A DNA stretch of 64,000 nt. Origin: Kineobactrum sediminis (GTDB lineage: Bacteria > Pseudomonadota > Gammaproteobacteria > Pseudomonadales > Halieaceae). Positions 28,446 to 37,164 of this stretch are shown here, in pieces. Position numbers and translations under genes: made by a program. Location: positions 29,554-93,553 of the forward strand of contig NZ_PKLZ01000016.1 of NCBI RefSeq assembly GCF_002868715.1, in the 5' to 3' direction. Below the pieces are notes generated by a model. The model saw only the letters and a list, made by a program, of their open reading frames with translations, did not search any database and was not told where the DNA came from. How positions within the stretch are numbered: the first letter of the stretch is position 1; each line of letters starts with the position of its first letter.

Positions 28446-30068
28446 TCAGTCCAGGCGCGGCACAGAGGCCAGCAGGGCCCGAGTATAGGGGTGCTGCGGG
28501 GCGGTGAGAATCTGCTCCGCGGTACCCTGTTCAACCAGCTTGCCATGCTGCATCACGCCCACCTGGTGTGCCAGGGTGGGCACGATGGACAGGTCGTGGG
28601 TGATGAACAGATAGGATACGCCGAACTCGCGTTGCAGCTGGCCCAATAATTCCAGTACCTCGGCACGGATAGAGACATCCAGCGCACTGGTTGGCTCATC
28701 GCAAATAATCAGCTCCGGGTTTACCGCGAGTGCCCTGGCAATCGCCACCCGCTGCAACTGGCCGCCGGAGAATTCGTGAGGATAGCGCCGGGCGTGGCCG
28801 GCGGTCAGCTGCACGCGCTCCAGCAGCGCCGTAATGGTCTGTTCGCGTTCGCTCTCGGAGAGACCCAGGTCAAGACTGATCATGCCTTCGGCAATGATAT
28901 CGCCGACCGCCATGCGTGGGTTCATGGAGGAAAAGGGATTCTGGAAAATGACCTGGATTTTTTTGCGATAGGGCAGCATCGCTTTACGGCCGATATTCTG
29001 TATGGCATTGCCCTCGAAGCGCACTTCCCCGCCGACGATATCTTCCAGGTTGAGGATGGCGCGGCCCAGGGTGGATTTGCCGCTGCCTGATTCCCCGACC
29101 AGGGCGAAGGTTTCGCCGCGGCCTATCTTCAGTGATACACCGTCCACCGCCCGGGTGTGGTCGACCACCCGTTGCAGCAGCCCCTTGCGGATGGGGAAGT
29201 GCACCTTGACGTTGTCCAGTTCCAGTAGCGGCCGCTGTGCGGCGGCTTCGCGAAAGTGGCGAAGGTCCGGCAGTGCATCTATCAGGCGCTTGCTATAGGC
29301 CTGCTGTGGATTGTGGAAAAAGTCATCCACCGTGGCGCGCTCAATCAGCTCGCCGCGGTACATCACCGCGACCTCGTCGGCGGCGTATTTGACCACGCCC
29401 ATATCGTGGGTGATCAGTAACACTGCCAGCTGCCGGGACCTGGTGAGGTTCATGATCAGATTCAATACCTGTTCCTGGATGGTGACATCCAGGGCGGTGG
29501 TCGGTTCGTCCGCGATCAGCACATCCGGCTCGCAGGCCAGCGCCATGGCAATCATTACCCGCTGCTGCTGGCCACCGGAGAGCTGGTGGGGGAAAAAATC
29601 GAAACGCTGGCCAGGGTCGGGAATGCCGACTTCGGTAAACAGTGTGATCACCCGTTCGCGCAATGCTTTGCCACGGAGCCTGGTATGCAGCTTGAGCGTT
29701 TCTGCAACCTGCCGGCCAACGGTCTGCACCGGATTGAGTGCGGTCATGGCGTTCTGGAAAATCATTGCTACCCGGCGACCGCGAACAGCCTGCATGTTGG
29801 CCTCGGAGAGCGCAAACAGGTCCTGGCCATCCATGGTGACACTGCCGGCGCGGATCTTGAGGGCGTCAGGCAGTAGCCGCATCGCGGCCAGCGAGGTGAC
29901 TGATTTGCCGCTGCCGGATTCACCCACCAGGGCAAAAATGTGACCGGCTTTCAGCTCAAAGCTGACCGCGTTGACGATGGTTTCGCCACTTTCAGCGGCG
30001 ACCACCGTGAGGTCCTGCACCTGCATGCAGAGACTGCCTGGGGGCTTGTTCTCGTGTTCGGTCATCAT
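28446..30068 (-). CDS. Peptide ABC transporter, duplicated ATPase (YejF-like)
   Basis: The 540-residue protein contains two complete ABC ATPase domains. Each has a Walker A (GESGSGKS), a signature ([16 protein letters not shown]) and a Walker B with DEPTTALD or DEPTSALD. This single-chain double ATPase is the YejF pattern (529 residues in E. coli). The ATG at 30068 overlaps the permease stop as ATGA, which fixes the start and implies coupled translation. It energises uptake of oligopeptides; in enterobacteria this system also imports microcin C. Confidence 0.92.
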   Translation of the reverse strand: MMTEHENKPPGSLCMQVQDLTVVAAESGETIVNAVSFELKAGHIFALVGESGSGKSVTSLAAMRLLPDALKIRAGSVTMDGQDLFALSEANMQAVRGRRVAMIFQNAMTALNPVQTVGRQVAETLKLHTRLRGKALRERVITLFTEVGIPDPGQRFDFFPHQLSGGQQQRVMIAMALACEPDVLIADEPTTALDVTIQEQVLNLIMNLTRSRQLAVLLITHDMGVVKYAADEVAVMYRGELIERATVDDFFHNPQQAYSKRLIDALPDLRHFREAAAQRPLLELDNVKVHFPIRKGLLQRVVDHTRAVDGVSLKIGRGETFALVGESGSGKSTLGRAILNLEDIVGGEVRFEGNAIQNIGRKAMLPYRKKIQVIFQNPFSSMNPRMAVGDIIAEGMISLDLGLSESEREQTITALLERVQLTAGHARRYPHEFSGGQLQRVAIARALAVNPELIICDEPTSALDVSIRAEVLELLGQLQREFGVSYLFITHDLSIVPTLAHQVGVMQHGKLVEQGTAEQILTAPQHPYTRALLASVPRLD

Positions 30069-31438
30069 AATTCCACTGCACTCGGCAAGCTGACACGTGG
30101 ATCGAAGGCATCGCGGACCTGGTCCGAGAACAGATTGGCCGCCAGCACCAGGGTGAACATGAAGAAAAAGGCACCGGTCAAGGTCCACCAGATGGTGGGT
30201 TCACGCGAAAGTTCGGAGCGGGCACCGTTAATCATGTTGCCCCAGCTGCCCATGGAGGGATCGACCCCGACCCCGATATAGGACAGTACCGCCTCGGCCA
30301 GGACCAGGGCGCTGAAATCCAGCACAAAGGTGATCAGGATGATATGCACCACGTTGGGCAGTACATGCCGGGCCAGGATCCGGGTATGGCTGACGCCGAA
30401 GGCATGTGCGGCCTGCACATAGCCCAGCTGGCTGATCTTGAGCGTCTCCGCCCGGATCAGCCGACACAGCGTGGCCCAGCTGGTAACCCCGAGAATAAAA
30501 CACAGGGCGATGAATTTGGCGTCGGCTTTTTCCATGCCAATAGTGAAGAAGTCCGGATTGAGGTCGATATACACCTGGAACAGCAATACCGATGCGGCGA
30601 TCAGCAGAATACCCGGGATCGAGCTCATGGTGGTGTAAAGGTATTGCACCACATCGTCTACCCAGCCCTTGAAATACCCGGCCATAACGCCAAGGGTAAT
30701 GGCGATGGGCAGCATGATCAGGGTCGCCAGTGTGCCCAGCAGCACCCCGGTACGGATGCCCTTGAGCGACTGGAACAAGACGTCGGTACCACCCAGGTCG
30801 GTACCCAGGATATGGTAGTAACGGCTGATACTCACCATCCACACACCGGTGCAGAGCACGATGCCCTGTACCAGCCAGGACGCCCGCCAGGGATAACGAC
30901 TGCCGCGGGTCAACAGCCACTGCGGCCCGATTACCAGCAAGGACAGAAGTGCGCCCCAGAACAGCGCCGTAACACTCTTGACCGCGATGTCCATCCCGCG
31001 CTCGTCCGGGTCATCAAGATGCTGGCCGGCATGACGCAGGGGCGGGTAATCGCGAATATCATTGCCGGCAGCATCCTGCAGGTTTTCCTTTTCAAACGAT
31101 TGCAGGGCAAAGGGTGCCGAGTAGGTGCGTTCGAAGCGGTCACCCATACCGCCGGTCAGCACATCAAAAACACTGGTCACCTTGTTGTCGTAGAAAACCT
31201 CCTGGCCGACAACGCCCTCGGGATTTTCCAGCGCCTCGCGAAAGTGCAGGGAATCCAGCAGTGCTATTAGAATATAGGTGGCGATGACGGTGAAGGTGAC
31301 CATGCCCAGGCTGGAGCTGAATACCTGGCTCCAGCGCTCGCGGATTTGCGGGTCCTTGCGCAGCCGGTAAAAGAAAAATGCCAGGGAGATCACCAGCAGG
31401 TAAATCAATGCGTCTGACCAGAGGATAACGGGTTTCAT
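30065..31438 (-). CDS. Peptide ABC transporter permease (YejE-like)
   Basis: The 457-residue inner-membrane permease has an N-terminal helix and a long periplasmic/soluble insert. The BPD transmembrane domain follows, with the EAA-loop region GVSHTRILARHVLPNVVHIIL near residue 350. The insert makes it longer than E. coli YejE (about 341). Gene order SBP-permease-permease-ATPase is the same as yejABEF. It lies 13 nt after the YejB-like gene. Confidence 0.88.
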   Translation of the reverse strand: MKPVILWSDALIYLLVISLAFFFYRLRKDPQIRERWSQVFSSSLGMVTFTVIATYILIALLDSLHFREALENPEGVVGQEVFYDNKVTSVFDVLTGGMGDRFERTYSAPFALQSFEKENLQDAAGNDIRDYPPLRHAGQHLDDPDERGMDIAVKSVTALFWGALLSLLVIGPQWLLTRGSRYPWRASWLVQGIVLCTGVWMVSISRYYHILGTDLGGTDVLFQSLKGIRTGVLLGTLATLIMLPIAITLGVMAGYFKGWVDDVVQYLYTTMSSIPGILLIAASVLLFQVYIDLNPDFFTIGMEKADAKFIALCFILGVTSWATLCRLIRAETLKISQLGYVQAAHAFGVSHTRILARHVLPNVVHIILITFVLDFSALVLAEAVLSYIGVGVDPSMGSWGNMINGARSELSREPTIWWTLTGAFFFMFTLVLAANLFSDQVRDAFDPRVSLPSAVEL

Positions 31439-31451
31439 TTATGCGGATTCC

Positions 31452-32429
31452 TCAGGACAGGCGCACCCGGGGATCAGCCCAGGTATAGGAAATATCGGTG
31501 AGAATGAGGCCGAAGATATACAGGACGGACCCAATGAATACCATGGTGCGCACGATGGCAAAATCCTGGGACTTGATGGCATCCAGCATGTAGCTGCCCA
31601 GGCCTGGAATGCCAAAAAAGGATTCGATCAGCAGGCTGCCCATGAACAGGGAGGGAATCAGCACCACCACCCCGGTGAGGATGGGGATCATGGCATTGGG
31701 CAGGATATGTTGAAACAGAATGCTGAGTTCGCTGCAGCCCTTGGCTCGCGCGGTGCGTACGTAGTCCTGGTTGGCCTCTTCCAGAAACAGGGTGCGATAC
31801 CAGCGGGCACCGGCGCCAATGCCCGCAACCACGCCTACCAGGACCGGCAGGATCAGGAACTTCCATACCTGGCCCTCGGTGTGAAACCCCGAAATGGGTA
31901 CCAGGCGCCAGGTTTTGGCCACCAGAAACTGGCCGCCAATAATGTAGAACAGGTAGGAAATTGACATCAGGGCAACGAACAGGAATACCGCGCCCCGATC
32001 CAGGCGGGTGCCGTGAAACATTACCACCATCAGTGCAACGCAGATATTCACCCAGATCCCCACCAGGAAGGTTGGCAACGCCACCGCCAGGCTTGGCCAC
32101 ATGCGGGTGGCCACATCCGTGGTAATGTCGCGACCACTTTCCGAGCGGCCGAAGTCAAAGGCAAACAGCCGCACCGACTTATTGAAGAAAATGGTATCGG
32201 TCAGCTGTGTTACGCCGCCGGCCTCGGGATTGATGAACAGTGGCTTGTCATAACCATGTTTGCGCTTCCAGTTGGTGATGGCTTCGGGCGTAACGTATTT
32301 TTCACCCAGTTGGGAGGCGGCCATGTCATCGGGTGAATTGACCACGAAGAAGAGGGTGAAAGTCAGCAGGTTAACGCCTATCAGAATAGGGATGGCATAC
32401 AGCAGCCGGCGAACAATGTAGGCAAACAT
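31452..32429 (-). CDS. Peptide ABC transporter permease (YejB-like)
   Basis: The 325-residue permease begins MFAYIVRRLLYAIPILIGVNLLTF, the standard DppB/YejB first helix. The EAA loop is visible as ARAKGCSELSILFQHILPNAM, followed by VLIPSLFMGSLLIESFFGIPGLG. The ATG at 32429 has AGGAA upstream; the open frame extends to 32555 without similarity. It is the second gene of the yej-like operon. Confidence 0.9.
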   Translation of the reverse strand: MFAYIVRRLLYAIPILIGVNLLTFTLFFVVNSPDDMAASQLGEKYVTPEAITNWKRKHGYDKPLFINPEAGGVTQLTDTIFFNKSVRLFAFDFGRSESGRDITTDVATRMWPSLAVALPTFLVGIWVNICVALMVVMFHGTRLDRGAVFLFVALMSISYLFYIIGGQFLVAKTWRLVPISGFHTEGQVWKFLILPVLVGVVAGIGAGARWYRTLFLEEANQDYVRTARAKGCSELSILFQHILPNAMIPILTGVVVLIPSLFMGSLLIESFFGIPGLGSYMLDAIKSQDFAIVRTMVFIGSVLYIFGLILTDISYTWADPRVRLS

Positions 32430-32440
32430 AAGCGTTCCTG

Positions 32441-34612
32441 TTATTGGCGAGCGGTTGCGGTAAGACGTCGGCGGTAGGCAATTACACCGGGCAGAATAAG
32501 GGCCAGCAGCAGTATTGCCGCCGCAAATAGTGGCCAGGTGACTGGCTGGTTCCATTCCTCACGCTTTTGCTCGCGCAGTTCTTCGTCGATGCGGAGGTAC
32601 TTCAATGTGTTCTTGGAAATCCCGTGACGCTTGGTGTTATGCACCCAGCTGTTATTCAGGTAGATGTCCTTGGGGTAGTAGGCGAACAGCCATACGGCGT
32701 CATCCCGCAGCATGTCTACCATCCGGCTGACAATGTCGAGCCGCTCGGGACCGGGAGGCAGGACGCGCATGGACCTGAACAGCTGGTCATACTCTTCGCG
32801 TTCATAGTTGGAATTGTTGGCGCCATCGCAGTTACAGATCAGCGGGCTCTCTGGGCCGTAGAGCAGGAACAGGAAGTTTTCCGGATCCGGGTAATCCGCC
32901 AGCCAGCCATGGGAGTAAATCTGGGTATTACCGGTAAGCAGTTTTTCCCGGGTGCGGTTCCAGTCCGCCGGCCGGTATTCCACCTGCACCCCGATTCTGG
33001 CAAAGGCGCGATCTATCCAGTTCATGCTGGTATTGGAAATCGCCTGGCTTTGCACATCAATAAAGATCTTCAGCGGCTCGCCGGTGCGAACATCCCGACC
33101 ATTGGGGTATCCCGCCTCAACCAGCAGCTGACGGGCGTGCTCAATCGATTTGCGCCGGGGCTCGCCGTCAACCCAGTCGTAAACGTGGGGGTTTATACCC
33201 TCGGGGCCTTCAACAAAGCCGGGAATCCCCGGCGGGATGGGCATCTGTGCCGGAATGCCATTGCCCTTGTAAAAAATATTGAGATATTCCTCGGTATCGA
33301 AGGCTATCTGCAACGCTCTTCTGAGCTTGCGTTTTTCTTCGGTATAGCCGCCAAGCACCGGGTCGCGCATGTTAAAGCCATAGTAGTAAATACCGGGTTT
33401 AACATCGGGCGACACGGTAATACCGTGGTCCTCAAGGTCATCGGAAAGCTCCACCCCGTCCGGACCGACAACAAAGGCCTGGTCGAAGACGCCCGTGGTG
33501 TTGCCATGGACTTCACCCGAGCGATCATAATAGCCCTGCAGAAACTTGGTCCACAGTGACAGTACTTCCTTTTCCAGCCTGAATACGGCGCGGTCAATCA
33601 TTGGCAGCCGTTTGCCCGCATCTGCCAGCAGGCCCGCCTCGGCGTCACCGGGAGCGCCTTCTTCCGGATAGTAGTCCTCTCGGAAATTGGGGTTGCGCTC
33701 CAGTACAATTTCACTGTTCGGGTCATTCTTGACCATCATGAACGGGCCGCTGCCCACTGGCCACCAGTCCAGGGTGAGGTTGCGATCGGCAAAACCGGGA
33801 TTCCGGAAGAAGCGATCAACCTCGGGGGCGATAGGAGAAAAAAAGTGCATGGCCAGCCAGTAAGTGAACTGGGGATAGCGGCCTTCTATAGTGATCGTGT
33901 AATTATATTCGTCAATGACTTCCAGACCGGCCATTGGGTACTGGTCCAGGTTCACCCAGCCGTTGCGGGGCACAAGTTGCAGCGTGTTGGAGAAGTCTTT
34001 CATCCCGACAATATACTGGGCCATGAAGCCCAGCATGGGCGAGCCGTTGAAGGGGTCGGCCAGGCGTTTGATGGCATATACGTAATCATTGGCTCGAACC
34101 GGGCGTGAATCGGTGAGCGGGAAATCGCCTATCTGCCCGTACTCCCGCCCCTGCTCGGGGTCAGTGAACAGGTAAAGAGCGTCTCCCTCTGCATCGGTTA
34201 CAAATGCCGGGTGGGGTTGGTAGCGGGCGTCCTCGCGTACGCTCAGGTGATACCGGGAAAAGGCCACGTCCGCGCTGTCGGGCTCTACGCTCTCACCCTC
34301 AGCGTTGAGATAGGTGATTGTCGGAAAGCTCTCCACGCCAAGGGGGATCAGCTCATAGGGGCGCTTGAGAAAGTGATAACCCATGGGCGGTTCGTATATT
34401 TGCATCAGGAACAGCGACTCGTCCGAGGCGTAGGATACGGCCGGGTCAAGGTGCTTCGGCGGCGCCGGGGACATAACCGACTGATAGGTTACCTTACCTT
34501 CGGGTGAAGGAGGGTTGGGGTTGTTCCAGGGCCCTTCGGAGCAGCCGGCCAATACCGTCACGAGCAGTAATATGACGATTCCGGCGCCGCGCGCAAACAT
34601 TCGGTAGCGCAT
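32441..34612 (-). CDS. Peptide ABC transporter substrate-binding lipoprotein (YejA-like, family 5)
   Basis: The 723-residue lipoprotein has lipobox VLAGC with Cys24. The SBP family 5 pattern is clear: an early PAPPKHLDPAVSYASDES segment, a middle LVPRNGWVNLDQYPMAGLEVIDEYN, NPNFR and a C-terminal lobe with PADWNRT. A single hydrophobic helix near the C-terminus (WPLFAAAILLLALILPGVIAY) suggests an additional membrane anchor, unusual for this family. It is longer than YejA (604). It is the first gene of the operon and diverges from a peptidase gene. Confidence 0.88.
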   Translation of the reverse strand: MRYRMFARGAGIVILLLVTVLAGCSEGPWNNPNPPSPEGKVTYQSVMSPAPPKHLDPAVSYASDESLFLMQIYEPPMGYHFLKRPYELIPLGVESFPTITYLNAEGESVEPDSADVAFSRYHLSVREDARYQPHPAFVTDAEGDALYLFTDPEQGREYGQIGDFPLTDSRPVRANDYVYAIKRLADPFNGSPMLGFMAQYIVGMKDFSNTLQLVPRNGWVNLDQYPMAGLEVIDEYNYTITIEGRYPQFTYWLAMHFFSPIAPEVDRFFRNPGFADRNLTLDWWPVGSGPFMMVKNDPNSEIVLERNPNFREDYYPEEGAPGDAEAGLLADAGKRLPMIDRAVFRLEKEVLSLWTKFLQGYYDRSGEVHGNTTGVFDQAFVVGPDGVELSDDLEDHGITVSPDVKPGIYYYGFNMRDPVLGGYTEEKRKLRRALQIAFDTEEYLNIFYKGNGIPAQMPIPPGIPGFVEGPEGINPHVYDWVDGEPRRKSIEHARQLLVEAGYPNGRDVRTGEPLKIFIDVQSQAISNTSMNWIDRAFARIGVQVEYRPADWNRTREKLLTGNTQIYSHGWLADYPDPENFLFLLYGPESPLICNCDGANNSNYEREEYDQLFRSMRVLPPGPERLDIVSRMVDMLRDDAVWLFAYYPKDIYLNNSWVHNTKRHGISKNTLKYLRIDEELREQKREEWNQPVTWPLFAAAILLLALILPGVIAYRRRLTATARQ

Positions 34613-34720
34613 GCGGAAACTTCCATCTTATAGTCAGGGACAGCATGTTAACAGTAAACACACGTGGGGTTAACTCCGGCATTAGTGTTGCGAGTACAAT
34701 AGGCGCAGGAGGTCACCACT

Positions 34721-37084
34721 ATGCGCGTTGTACTATGGTTCACAGTTTCCTTGCTGGGATTCACCCTGATGGCCTGTAAGCAAGAGATGCCGCTGCCGAT
34801 AGAGCCCGGGGTTTCGCTGGCGCTGGCTGAGCAGCGGGCACGGCGCCTGGCAGATATTCATTATGAGCTGTACTTTGAGATTCCCGCGGATCAACAAGCC
34901 GGCATCGCCGGCCGCGCGGTAATCAGTTTCACGCTGACCGAACCGGAGAAGGATCTGCAGCTCGATTTCCGGGCCGAAGCGGACGCGGTGCACCGTCTCG
35001 TAGTCAATGGTGAACCGTTGGTTCCACTGCTGCAAGAGGAGCATCTGGTCATTCCCGCGGCGGCGCTGCAACCAGGTCCCAATACCGTGGAACTCGATTT
35101 TACGGCTGGCGATGCTTCACTGAACCGCAACCCCGATTATCTCTACACCCTGTTCGTGCCGGACAGGGCGCGCACGGCGTTGCCATTGTTTGACCAGCCA
35201 GATCTCAAGGCAACCTGGGACCTGACCCTGGCGCTGCCGGAAAGTTGGGTGGCGCTGGCCAACGCGCCCCTGCTGGCAACCCGGGACGGGGAGCCCGGCC
35301 AGACTGTGCATCAGTTTGCCACATCGGAGCTGATCAGTTCCTACGTATTCTCCTTTGTGGCAGGACGTTTTGAGGTGGTAACCCGCGAGTACGAAGGGCG
35401 GCCAATCACGCTGCTACACCGGGAAACTGACGACGCCAGAGTCGCCCGCAACCTCGAGGCCATCTTCGACCTGCACTGGGCGGCACTGGACTGGCTGGAA
35501 GATTACACCGGTATTGCCCATCCTTTTACCAAGCTGGACCTCGCGCTGCTCCCGGCCTTTCAATACGGCGGCATGGAGCACCCCGGGGCCATTCAGTACC
35601 GGGCCGAGTTGTTGTTGCTTGATGAATCCCCGACGGACGAGGAGCAATTGCGACGTGCCAGTCTTATTGCCCATGAAGTCGCCCATATGTGGTTTGGTAA
35701 CCTGGTGACCATGCGCTGGTTCAACGATGTCTGGACCAAGGAGGTTTTTGCCAACTTCATGGCGGCGAAGATCGTAAACCCCCAGTTTCCCCAAATCGAT
35801 CACGAGCTGAGCTTTCTGCTGCGGCATTATCCGGCCGCCTATGCCGTAGACCGCTCGGCGGGGAGCAACCCGATTCGCCAGCCATTGGCCAATCTCAATG
35901 AGGCAGGGCAGCTCTACGGTCCCATCATCTACAACAAGGCGCCCATCATGATGCGGCAGCTGGAGCAACTGTTGGGTCCGGTGGCGTTTCGAGCAGGCAT
36001 CGGCGAGTATCTGCGGGCCCATGCCTACGGCAACGCAAGCTGGCCGGACCTGGTCGCTGTTCTGGACAGCCATACCGATACCGGCCTGGCCGCCTGGAGC
36101 GATGAGTGGGTGCACAGCACCGGGTTTCCGGATTTCGCCCTGCAATACAGCGCCGGCGGCCTGGGCTATGGGCGCACCCCAGTAGTCCTTTCCGACCTGG
36201 ATGCCTGGCTTGAACTGGAGCCGGTTGCCCGCGGCAGGTTGTTGTTGAATCTGTATGAGGAACTCCTGGTTGGCGAGAAAGTATTACCAGAGGACTACAC
36301 CCGCCGGCTACTGGATATTATTGCGATTGAAACGAATCAGCTGGTGCTGGCCACAGCTCTGTCCCAGCTGGCGCGCTTGCAACAGGTCCTGCTGCCAGAG
36401 CGTGCACGGAACGAGCTGCAGCCGGTGCTCGAGGAAACATTATGGCGAGCGGTTGCCGCCACAGACGACCCCGCCCGGGTCAGGTTATTGTTCGATAAGC
36501 TGGTAGCACTGGCGTCCGAACCTGGATCCGTGCAGCGCCTGTACCGGATATGGTCGGGTGAGGAATCCGTTGCGCAATTGCAGCTGTCAGAAAACGACCG
36601 CATTCACCTGGCGGCCATTCTGGCAATTCGACTGCCGCAACAGGCAAAGGAGATTGTGGCCCTGCAACATGGGGAAATCATCAATCCGGATAATCGCCGC
36701 CGGCTGGAATTCCTGGCGCCGACACTGTCACCGGTGCCGGCAACACGCGACGCCTTCTTCGCCAGCCTGGCGGACCCGGCCATGCGAGCCACTGAAAACT
36801 GGGTGCTTGATGCGTTGGGGTATCTACATCACCCGCTGCGAGCCGGGCACTCGCGGCGCTATATTCTGCCCAGCCTGGAGCTGCTGCAGGAGATACAGGT
36901 TACCGGCGATATTTTCTTTCCCTCGGGTTGGTTGCACGCCACGCTGGCGAACCATGGCTCGGCAGAGGCCGTTGCCATCGTGCGGGAATTTCTGGCGGCG
37001 CATCCTCAATTTAATGCCCAGCTGCGGATGAAAATCCTGCAGGCATTGGATATGCCGGCAAGGGCGGCGCGGCTGCGCACATAA
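34721..37084 (+). CDS. M1-family zinc aminopeptidase, lipoprotein
   Basis: The 787-residue protein has a lipobox LMAC (Cys19), so it is envelope-bound. The M1 exopeptidase motif is GGMEHPGAIQYR (a variant of GAMEN). The zinc site is HEVAHMWFGNLVTMRWFNDVWTKE with ligands His318, His322 and Glu341. An ERAP1-like C-terminal helical region follows. It would trim N-terminal residues from peptides. It is divergent from the yej-like peptide-uptake operon, so surface peptide trimming and import are probably linked. Confidence 0.9.
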   Translation: MRVVLWFTVSLLGFTLMACKQEMPLPIEPGVSLALAEQRARRLADIHYELYFEIPADQQAGIAGRAVISFTLTEPEKDLQLDFRAEADAVHRLVVNGEPLVPLLQEEHLVIPAAALQPGPNTVELDFTAGDASLNRNPDYLYTLFVPDRARTALPLFDQPDLKATWDLTLALPESWVALANAPLLATRDGEPGQTVHQFATSELISSYVFSFVAGRFEVVTREYEGRPITLLHRETDDARVARNLEAIFDLHWAALDWLEDYTGIAHPFTKLDLALLPAFQYGGMEHPGAIQYRAELLLLDESPTDEEQLRRASLIAHEVAHMWFGNLVTMRWFNDVWTKEVFANFMAAKIVNPQFPQIDHELSFLLRHYPAAYAVDRSAGSNPIRQPLANLNEAGQLYGPIIYNKAPIMMRQLEQLLGPVAFRAGIGEYLRAHAYGNASWPDLVAVLDSHTDTGLAAWSDEWVHSTGFPDFALQYSAGGLGYGRTPVVLSDLDAWLELEPVARGRLLLNLYEELLVGEKVLPEDYTRRLLDIIAIETNQLVLATALSQLARLQQVLLPERARNELQPVLEETLWRAVAATDDPARVRLLFDKLVALASEPGSVQRLYRIWSGEESVAQLQLSENDRIHLAAILAIRLPQQAKEIVALQHGEIINPDNRRRLEFLAPTLSPVPATRDAFFASLADPAMRATENWVLDALGYLHHPLRAGHSRRYILPSLELLQEIQVTGDIFFPSGWLHATLANHGSAEAVAIVREFLAAHPQFNAQLRMKILQALDMPARAARLRT

Positions 37085-37085
37085 A

Positions 37086-37120
37086 AAAACCCATCACCGG
37101 AAACCGGTGATGGGTTTTTG
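37086..37120. terminator. Bidirectional intrinsic terminator
   Basis: Stem ACCCATCACCGG (37089-37100) pairs perfectly with CCGGTGATGGGT (37104-37115) around an AAA loop. A-tract on the left and T-tract on the right allow termination in both directions. It serves the convergent peptidase and TonB-receptor genes. Confidence 0.9.
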
Positions 37121-37164
37121 TTGCAGCAGTAATCAGGAGCTGATAGCGCCGCGTTTTTTGTGCT

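Noticed and set aside
32567..33559. 330-codon frame on the plus strand
   Set aside because: Antisense to the YejA-like substrate-binding protein; the length comes from high GC and codon bias, with no recognisable domain.
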